NCBI RefSeq assembly: GCF_040954645.1
Contig: NC_092803.1
Location: 62,858,484 to 62,922,483, forward strand
Direction of reading: 5' to 3'
DNA length: 64,000 nucleotides
From: Diabrotica undecimpunctata
Lineage: Eukaryota > Arthropoda > Insecta > Coleoptera > Chrysomelidae
Shown in pieces: positions 56,217 through 64,000 of this stretch (position 1 is its first letter; each line of letters opens with the position of its first letter). The notes below the pieces were generated by a model that was not told where the DNA came from, made no database searches, and was given only the letters and a program-made list of their open reading frames with translations. The position numbers were made by a program, and so were the translations under genes.

Positions 56217-56670
56217 GTTATTTTAAGTTTTGGCCACAATGCCTATAAAATTCTAAATTTAAAATTTCAAATAATCTGAAACAAACTCCTTCGTTTCGAT
56301 TGCGCACCAGTTCAGGCGGTATCTATTTAACAAACGATTTTTGGGTGCAAAGCGTATAATCGCAGTTTTTTTGCACAAATCGCTCCAAAATGTCACTAAA
56401 ATGATAATTTTAGTACGCGTAAATTGTAAAATGAGAGCTTAACTTTTTATTTAATAAAATAAATTAAATAAAAATTCAAATTCAAAAAAATTCAATATTT
56501 TTTCTAACTTTTTTGCATATATCTCAAGAACTATTAGCTTTAAAATAATTTTGTATAGAAAATAACAGTTTTTTAATTTAATTTAGTTATTATAAGAGAA
56601 TGCCAGTTTTAAATCTTAACAATCATTACTATTATTGAAAATATACTAAAAAATACAAAAAAAAAACAGT
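56217..56670 (+). repeat. inverted repeat flank, left arm
   Basis: About 450 bp whose reverse complement, with moderate divergence, lies at 59988-60462. Shared landmarks include TTTTAAGTTTTGGC, TTCAGGCGGTATCTATTT, ATAATCGCAGTTTTT and a TATTATTGAAAA-type stretch. Either the two ends of one long-TIR element or two copies of a dispersed repeat in opposite orientation. Confidence 0.8.
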
Positions 56671-57129
56671 TAAAAGGTTTTTAACGCGACGGCCTGCCAT
56701 ATCTTTAGCCATAGCCTGGTTATCCTGTCAACTATTTGATGAACGGACTACTTTTAATTGCCATTTTAACCAACTTGTAGAGGTATGTAACCAGTATACA
56801 CTTGTACCAAATTAGATCCTTATTTTTTTATTGTAAATTGCAATCAACTTTGACCAATAATTATACCTAACTCCGGGACTAACAAACCGATCATCTTATT
56901 TGTTCTTAATTTTGAAGTTCTTTTAAAACACCTTTAAGATCCATTTTGAAAGTTAACCCATTAGCGCCTAGCGTAATCATATATGATCACACATAACAAT
57001 ACTCAAGATTTTTTTTTTTTTGGCAACACTGTGATAATTTTAACCTCGGCTAATAATGCGTTGCTAATGCCTTAGTGTGCAAGTTGCATTGGATTGTTTT
57101 CAGAAGTATTATATGTAGTGGTGAATTTT

Positions 57130-59397
57130 ATGGTTAACAATTTGAAAAATGATAAATCATATGAACAGGCTAGGCGTATTTTTTTTTGTCTGGTAATCTT
57201 ATAATATCAATCTATTTTTATTGTTTTAGTGGTATTACTTTAGAGTGGTATTACTACTTTGCAATAAGACAAATGCTTGAAAAGTATTGGGAATATAATC
57301 ACGACGTGCATCAGATTTTTATAGACTTGAAACAGGCTTATGATTCAATTAATCGTGCTCCATTATGGAAGGCAATGATAGAGCTCGGCGTACCCAAGAA
57401 ACTAGCTGCGGTAACACAAATGTAAGTAACTCTTTTGCACAAGTTAAAATAGGGGGAAAATATCAAATGCTTTAAAAATGCTGCGTAAATTCTGGACTGA
57501 GACAGAGAGATCCGTTGTCCCCATTGTTGTTTAACCTGGCCTTAGAATATGTCATGCCAAAAATATATCGAAAAATCAAACCAGACATAACTGCTCCGGG
57601 AGCAAAAATCATACTCGCCTTTGCCGATGACGTAGACGCAGTAGCACAATCAACATTAGAAATTAAGGATATTTTCTCGAGATTTAAAGGTTTATTCAAG
57701 TCATTAAACATCGGTCTAAAAATAAATGAAGAGAAAACCAAGTATGGTCGTCTCAAAACAAGAACGACGGCGAAAGGGGCAAAACAATACTATAAATGAT
57801 CACAACTTCGAAATGGTTAAAGAATTTAAATATCTAGGAGCAACAATCACAAATGACAACAAATTAGAGCGAGAAGTTGAAACGAGAATAATGGCAGGAA
57901 ACAGATCTTTCTTTGCAATGCAACAGATCTAATGAAGTCAAAACTTCTTTCACGAGAAACAAAAATCCGGATATATAAGACCATAATACGACCAGCAGTC
58001 GCGTATGGAAGCGAAACATGGATGCTAACAAAAAAAGAGAAATGAATAAATTGCTGGCGTGGGAACGTAAAATTCTTCGAATGATATATGGCCCTTGCAG
58101 AGACAGCGTGACAAACGAATGGAGGGGCAGATACAATAACGAGCTAGAGTCTCTATTCGGAAAAGAAAATCTAGTCAGATATATAAAGGCCAATAGACTC
58201 AGATGTGCAGGGCATGTGATACGCAGTAACGACAATCGCCTTATAAACAATGTGTTTTGGGAAAGACCAGAGGGAAGAAGGTCTGTAGGGCGGCCTAGTA
58301 AAAGGTGGAAAGATGCAGTCAAAGAGAAAGTTAAGATCTAGAGAAAATGGGAGTGCGACAATTACTTGCACAGGACCGACAAACTTGGAAGGCAATAGTA
58401 GCGAAAAGACTCGCGAAGAGTTGTAGCGCCATTGATGATGATGATGATGATGATGGTATTACTTTGGAAGAAACATTATCTATGATTGAAAAGGACGACG
58501 ATCAAGATTTGATACTAACTGACGATGACTCTGTTGATGAGAAAGGAAAACTAGTTGATAACCTAACTGGTAGACAATTACGTTCAGGTACAGAGGTTGT
58601 GATGAATTTATATGATGAGAGTCAGGATCAGTTAGAATATAAGCGTAATGAACAGCAAATAAATGACTCGGTTCATGAAGTAGTTAAAACCATAGAGAAT
58701 TCTATCAAAAAATCTACCAAGAATGTTTATCTAGAGACTGAATGGATAACAGGTGATATATTACCAAACTTGTCCGATTTTCCTTCTCCTTATTTATTTA
58801 ATTATAACAATATGCTTTTCAATTATTTAAAAAAAATTGAATAAATGTCATAAACTGGAAGAAAAATTCAGTTGTGGCCGCTGCATCTACTACTTATGGT
58901 GTTCAAACAATTACATATGTCCAGCGTTATTCTCGAGAACAGAAAAAAATTCACGTCTATCACTATTTACTTACTACAACAAGCATATGGGCAGTACAGA
59001 TAAAATGGACCAAAATATTTCATGTTATACAATATCTATTCATGGTGAAAAGTGGTGGTGGCCAATATTTAGATGGTTTTTGGATGCATTCATTCATAAC
59101 GCCTGGGTGTTAAAAAGAGAATCTGGTTGTGATATGCCTCAACTAGCTTTTAGAAGAAGCATCGTTCAGATTATTTTGCAGAAATGTTGCTTCGAGAGGT
59201 GCTGGTCGTCTGTGGTTTTAAAGTTGCACTAGATAGCAAAGTTTGCACAGAGATAAGACTTGATGAAAGAAATCGTTTGGTAGAGCATTGTAAAAGAAGA
59301 CGGTGGATTGGACTGCAAAAAAACTGTTCGAACACAATGTAAAAAGTCTAATGTCGGACTCTGTATCAATTGTTTCGAAACTTTTCATAAAATGTGA
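57130..59397 (+). pseudogene. piggyBac-type transposase, interrupted and deleted
   Basis: A short 5' exon from ATG 57130 may end before GTAATC at about 57193, with an acceptor TTGTTTTAG ending at 57229. The coding sequence is then split by an RTE insertion and resumes at 58454 as GITLEETLSMIEKDDDQD, GRQLRSGTEVVMN, and WITGDILPNLSDFPSPYLFN (N-terminal piggyBac block). The catalytic DDD core is absent: after about 58840 the sequence jumps to SVVAAASTTYGVQ, YNKHMGSTDKMDQNISCYTI, KWWWPIFRWFLDAFIHNAWV and LAFRRSIVQIIL. It ends in the Cys-rich finger (CKKTVRTQCKKSNVGLCINC). Non-functional. Confidence 0.85.
57242..58453 (+). mobile_element. 5'-truncated RTE LINE inside piggyBac 2
   Basis: Flanked by TGGTATTACTTT on both sides (57230-57241 and 58454-58465), a perfect 12-bp target duplication. 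Encodes RQMLEKYWEYNHDVHQIFI, DLKQAYDSINRAPLWKAMIE, SPLLFNLALEYVMPKIYRK, ILAFADDVDAVAQ (active site intact), EFKYLGATITNDNKLEREVE, YGSETWMLTKKE, RLRCAGHVIR and GRRSVGRPSKRWKDAV, i.e. the RTE RT from mid-palm to C terminus, with a few frameshifts. The 3' end is a (GAT)n tail. Only the 3' 1.2 kb was inserted. Confidence 0.92.
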
Positions 59398-59468
59398 ATC
59401 AAAAATAATTTTTTATCAAAAAGAGTATTTTTATATCTGGTATACGCCTAGCGTGATCATATGAACAC

Positions 59469-59487
59469 GGGGTCCTGTAAGGACCCC
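59469..59487. repeat. 7-bp perfect hairpin near piggyBac 2 right end
   Basis: GGGGTCC-TGTAA-GGACCCC, just downstream of the transposase stop and the subterminal repeat. The related GGGTCCTGTGCGCC occurs near the left end of piggyBac 1. Confidence 0.8.
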
Positions 59488-59987
59488 CTTTCAAAAAATA
59501 AAAAAAATATAAAATAAAGTTTATATGAATATACATATAACTTTAAAATAAAAGAGATTTTATACAAATATTTAAGAAAAAAATAATTCAGGCCCTAGTT
59601 GGTTAAAAGCGATGAAGGTATTTAAATTGTTTATAAACCTAAAAGTGAAACAATTTTTAAAAAGATTCCCTAGGCTCTTCTGATTTACTGATTGTAATGT
59701 GTTAAAATGAGTTTAAAATACTAAATGCTCTTATATATGTAAAAAAATTTTGGAAGTATTTAAAGGTTGCAGTTTTTGACTTAGATAATTTAGAAAATTA
59801 TTCATTTAAAATACATTAGATTGCAAATTTTTTTTGCAAAAACTATTAAATTGATTTGAACAAAATTGGGAGAGGATTAAACATATTAAAGAGTTTTCGG
59901 ATTAAACATATTACAGAGTTTTCTTTCTCGTGATATAAAGATCCTAAGATTGATATAAAATAAACTCTAAAAAAACGGTTTTTTTTT

Positions 59988-60462
59988 TAACTTTTATAGT
60001 ATTTTTTAGTTCTTTGTATTTTTTCAATAATAAAAATAATTGTTAATATTTGAAACTAGCATTACCTTATGTAAAATTTAATTACAAAACTTTAATGTTT
60101 AATACAGAATAATTCTAAAACTAATAGTTTTTGAGAAGAAAAGAAAAAAAATATAGATTTTGTGATTTCTTTATATCTCGTTTCATAAAAAGTTAAGCCC
60201 ACGTTTTACAACTCACGTATAGTAAAATTATTATTTGTATTATTACTTTGTAGCGATTTATGCCAAAAACTGCGATTATATGCTTCTCACCCAACTCAAA
60301 ATAGATACCGCCTGAACTAACGTACGTTTTTCAAAACTACTTCAGCTACAAATTCTACCTATTGCCGTCTTGGAAAAAGCATTTAAAGTGATGTGAAATT
60401 TTAAATTCAGCATTTTTAAAGCATATTTCAAATGCCCCATTTTACTGCCAAAACTTAAAATT
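59988..60462 (-). repeat. inverted repeat flank, right arm
   Basis: Inverted, diverged counterpart of 56217-56670, so piggyBac 2 lies between the two arms. Confidence 0.8.
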
Positions 60463-62305
60463 TAAGGGATGTGATAAAGGGATATCGAATTTGTACCGTC
60501 GAGTTGATACAAGTATTATTTAAAAAAATTAGTTCGAGCACGTAACTGACATTTAAAATTTTTACTAACGTAACTAAACACAATTTATTTTTTCTAGCTT
60601 AAAAAAAAAGAAAAAAATATATATGGCTGCAAGAATGTTTTTTTTAGTGCACAGACTATTTATAAAAAATAAAGGATACTATTTTAGATTATTACAATAA
60701 TAGAACTATCACTGATTTCCTTGAGGTCTGCATTGACCTCTTTTTTTATCTGTTTTTTTAAAGTTCCGATTGAAATATTAAAAACTAAATGGATCCTACC
60801 TTATACTTTTTGTTTTTGTTTACAATCTTTTTCGGGGAGCAATTCTGTTTCTCTTTTTCTGTTTTTCTTTTATTTTCCTGCAATAGTAGAAAGTTTCTTT
60901 GTTTCTTTTAAGCTGCACTGGTAACATTTTATAAATAGTGTCTCAAAAGGAACAGGGTTTCTGAACAACATAAATATAAAGGCCTGAACGGTGGCATGTA
61001 ACCAAGAAGAGAAGGTCGAGTATATCTAAATATTCAGTGATTACAAATCTTTGTCAACCCAGATAACAAATATCTACACTAAATTGATTATTTATTAAAT
61101 AATTATCTGGATGAGTTTTGGGTTTCTATAATCCTCAAAGAGATTCTAGAATCCTCATGAAATTCAAATTAAAAGGGATCAAAAATTGACACTCGACAGG
61201 TAGCAATTTATACCTAAAGCTACTTCATGAGTGATTTCATTTGATTTCGGTCTTAAATAGGGCTCGATAATACCGAATATCGAGGACACTATAATAGTTT
61301 CATGTTACTAATTAGTGTGCACAGAAAAATTATGACTACTAATAAAATTAATAATAATTAATTAATGTTTTATCAATTTTATACTTCAGATAGACACATT
61401 AAAGAAAATGAATTGTAATAAGCTAATGTTAAAAACCATTCGTAGTTCCGTAACTACGTTTAACCCGTAACGTTATCTCAGCTTCGTTGCTTGTTGGAAA
61501 TAATTTTTTCTATGGCACAATTAATCTTATGTTATGTCTAGCAGAATCTAAAATATCACATTGGCTTACAGTCTAATTAACAGGTAACGATCACCTATTT
61601 CTTTATCTTTTCTTTTTATAAACCAATCTGTTTTTGACTGATTTTGTTGATTTCTATATATAATACGTCAGCTTTTCGAAGGATGTATGTACATTTTTTT
61701 CGAAAAACAAATCTATCTGCCATATACATTTCTCTTCCATATCGTATGTGCTATCAACATAAATATAAGTTTCTCAATACTAAATTGTGTTATTCAAGAA
61801 ACTGAACTGGCGACAAGCACATTTGTATTTGTTTTTGCAATGAAACTTTTCTAACGTTATATACTCTGAGCAGGTAGTTTTGACAGTTAAGAATAATCGT
61901 CCAAGAAAATTGAATATAAAGTACTGAAGTTAATAAAAATATTTTTCTAACTTTATTATAAATTCCTCCCGGATATTAGTTTACATCAGGAGATTGCTTT
62001 TGATAAAGACATGACGTAATTTTCAGACGATAACGTTCACCAACAAAATCAAGAATATTCATAAATAAATGTTGATAACTTACAGTTGAATTAATATGTA
62101 TAAACTTACAATAAAGGATATCGTAACTATTATTTTCCAAATTATTTAACATATTTACAACCAGGAGTTGCTTTATCTACTCGCGTATTGCAATTCAAAG
62201 TATCAGGTATATTCTGAATTTTAAACTTTTAAACACGTTTAATTTTTATAAAAATTAATGGGAAAGTCCCAGTAGTTGGCAGTATACCATAGTTTAAAAA
62301 CTTAT
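60463..62305. other. no gene recognised
   Basis: About 1.8 kb of AT-rich DNA. The open frame at 60721-60924 is a Phe-rich translation of a T-rich tract and shows no domain. Confidence 0.4.
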
Positions 62306-62309
62306 ATTA

Positions 62310-64000
62310 AACTTATTTTATTAAATAAATCTAATGTGCAGCTTATCACTGTCTATCGTACTCCAGATTATGATTTAGACAAATTCTTTACCATTATGGC
62401 TAAAGCTCTTATGTTCATAAACCTCTTATAAGTACGGGTGACTTTAATGTCCATGTTAATGAAACAGATATCAAAACTTTAAAACTCTGTAATTTTTTTA
62501 GATCTTACAATATTACAAAAAAAGTTAAATTTAATACTCGAGGTAATAGATGTCTTGATAATGTTTTCACAAATATTGATGATACTACAAAACCTGTGGA
62601 TCTCACTCACACATCTGACCACAGAGGTATTTCCTTTCAGATAGCTTACTCATCCACAAATTGTGCAACCAGAGTTTGTTATAGACCTATCACAGATGAA
62701 GGACTATTCAATCTGAACCAGATTTTGCTAAATTGCAACTTAAATTTTGTATACAATGATAATTTGGATATTAATTTAAAATTTAAAATGCTAATTGACG
62801 TGTTATTAAATTCCATAAACATTTTTTTTCCTGAAAAATAGAAACTGCTGAATAAAAACAATCCAGGTAAAAAAGTAAACTGGTTCAATGACACTTTGAG
62901 AAAAATGCGTGAGAGACTTCAATTTATTATAGCAATAAATAGAAACGATCCCATTGCTGCACCTAGAAGTACCATTATCAAACTTAGAAAAGAGTCCAGG
63001 GAAGCCATCAAGCTTGCAAAAATTTATAAATATGCTTGCATAAATTAATGGTAAAAAACATAAAAATGATTTCTTCGCTGATAATTCTAAATTCAATGCA
63101 GATAGTTTTAATAGCCACTTCTGCTCAACTGATGAGAAAGTAATAAATAAACTCCTCAAGGTTCCTCAGCTAACTCTTGATGACTATTTAAAGTGTATAC
63201 CACAAAAAATATCCCGTGTTTTAGCTTTCAGCCAGTGAACTTTAGTGAAGTTGACTTAGCTATTACAGAAATAAAAAATAGTAACAGCAAAGATTCTGTT
63301 GGGTTAAACACAAAAATTATTAAAACAATTAAAGATATAATTGTTCAACCTCTAACAACTTTAATAAATCAATCAATAAAAAGTTTTCAAAACTGCAAAG
63401 GTAGTACCTCTGTTTAAGAATAAAGGCTCTATTGATGATTATACCAATTATCGACTTATTTCTTTGTTGCCCATTTTATCAAAACTTTATGAACGAATTT
63501 TAAAAAATCAAATTATTTTACATTTTGAATCTAATAAACTGTTTGCCATAAACCAGTATGGATTCCGAAAAAATAAAACAACAACTTTAGCTATTAATCA
63601 TTTCACTAGTAATGTTTTGGAAGGGTTTGAAAAATATCTTGATACTCTTGCATCATTTTTAGATCTTACTAAGGCTTTCGATTGTGTCACACATAGTATT
63701 CTGCTTAGAAAACTTCCTTATTATAATTTTCATAGTGATGCTATTTAACTAATTGATTCAGATCTATCAAATCGTGATCAATATGTTCACTTCAATCAGT
63801 GTGATTCTCAAAAACAATCTCTGTTGTTTGGTGTCCCACAAGGCTCGGTTTTGGGTCCAGTATTATTTCTTATTTATATTAATGATCTAGTGTACTCTCA
63901 AAATGAAACAGTTAACACTGTTTTATTTGCTGATGACACTACTTTCTATGCAAGCTATCACCCTTCTGAATTCGACATCCTTGATTACCAAACATCTGAA
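62310..64000 (+). pseudogene. LINE (CR1/Jockey-like) endonuclease-RT, runs off the window
   Basis: Plus-strand pieces: VQLITVYRTPDYDLDKFF and STGDFNVHVN (endonuclease GDxN) near 62330-62460, TSDHRGISFQ (SDH motif, 62611-62640), KKVNWFNDTLRKMRERLQF, SKDSVGLNTKIIKTI, VPLFKNKGSIDDYTNYRLIS (RT motif 1), NQYGFRKNKTTTLAI, SFLDLTKAFDCVTHSILLRK (first catalytic Asp), FGVPQGSVLGPVLFLIYIND and VLFADDTTFYAS (active site intact). Stops after FFPEK, after KYACIN and after SDAI, and several frame changes, show decay. The rest lies beyond position 64000. The exact clade is not certain. Confidence 0.82.

Larger units (their letters stand above)
56957..59602 (+). mobile_element. piggyBac-like transposon 2
   Basis: Bounded by TTAA (56953-56956 and 59603-59606). 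Ends are CCCATTAGCGCCT on the left and the complement of CCAACTAGGGCCT on the right, a diverged 13-bp TIR. GCCTAGCGT(A/G)ATCATAT recurs subterminally on both sides (about 56968 and 59447). Contains an internally deleted piggyBac transposase and a nested RTE insertion (57242-58453). Confidence 0.82.

Noticed and set aside
59469..59487. Bacterial-type terminator hairpin
   Set aside because: The stem is followed by a few T residues, but it sits inside a eukaryotic transposon end; recorded as a hairpin only.

Overview
This is a eukaryotic, AT-rich, gene-poor window that is almost entirely transposable elements and their debris. The mix (Ty3/gypsy elements with an mdg3-like tRNA-Leu primer site, RTE, Jockey, R1-like and Penelope retroelements, Tc1, pogo and two piggyBac elements, plus TA microsatellites) fits a large insect genome. 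A beetle is my best guess, but no host gene confirms it. I found no convincing host coding gene, tRNA, rRNA or CRISPR array. One decayed minus-strand coding region (about 15.6-17.3 kb) could be a dead host or transposon gene.

Layout. 0-6.9 kb: AT-rich DNA with a 60-bp tandem array, a TA microsatellite, a 400-bp-spaced direct repeat, a Penelope endonuclease remnant and an RTE remnant. 6.9-13.3 kb: Ty3/gypsy element 1 (LTRs, 4-bp ATTA target duplication, gag-pol broken by two stops). 17.5-21.5 kb: R1-like non-LTR relic split by a 5'-truncated RTE insertion. 22.4-22.6 kb: a nearly perfect foldback element with a 13-bp target duplication. 23.5-34.3 kb: a Tc1-like transposon present as two partial copies; the first is split by Ty3/gypsy element 2, whose 1,825-codon gag-pol is open. 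35.2-39.1 kb: three truncated retroelements (RNase H-bearing LINE on +, gypsy gag-protease on -, RTE on -). 44.7-52.1 kb: a pogo relic next to a Penelope-like relic that is split by a nearly complete Jockey-type LINE (12-bp target duplication). 52.7-55.2 kb: piggyBac element 1 with TTAA duplications. 57.0-59.6 kb: piggyBac element 2, carrying an RTE insertion and flanked by a large inverted repeat. 62.3 kb to the end: another LINE that runs out of the window.

The most interesting object is the gypsy family seen twice (6931-13314 and 24628-30948). Its polyprotein has an N-terminal SAP domain, a repetitive coiled-coil Gag, a normal protease-RT-RNase H-integrase core, and then a tail that I recognise as a macro domain of the OARD1/TARG1 (ADP-ribose hydrolase) type followed by a CCCH zinc finger. 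There is no CCHC zinc knuckle after Gag. The two copies have nearly identical interiors but strongly different LTRs. Their lesions are complementary: copy 2 has an open frame but an altered RT active site, and copy 1 keeps the RT motif but has stop codons.
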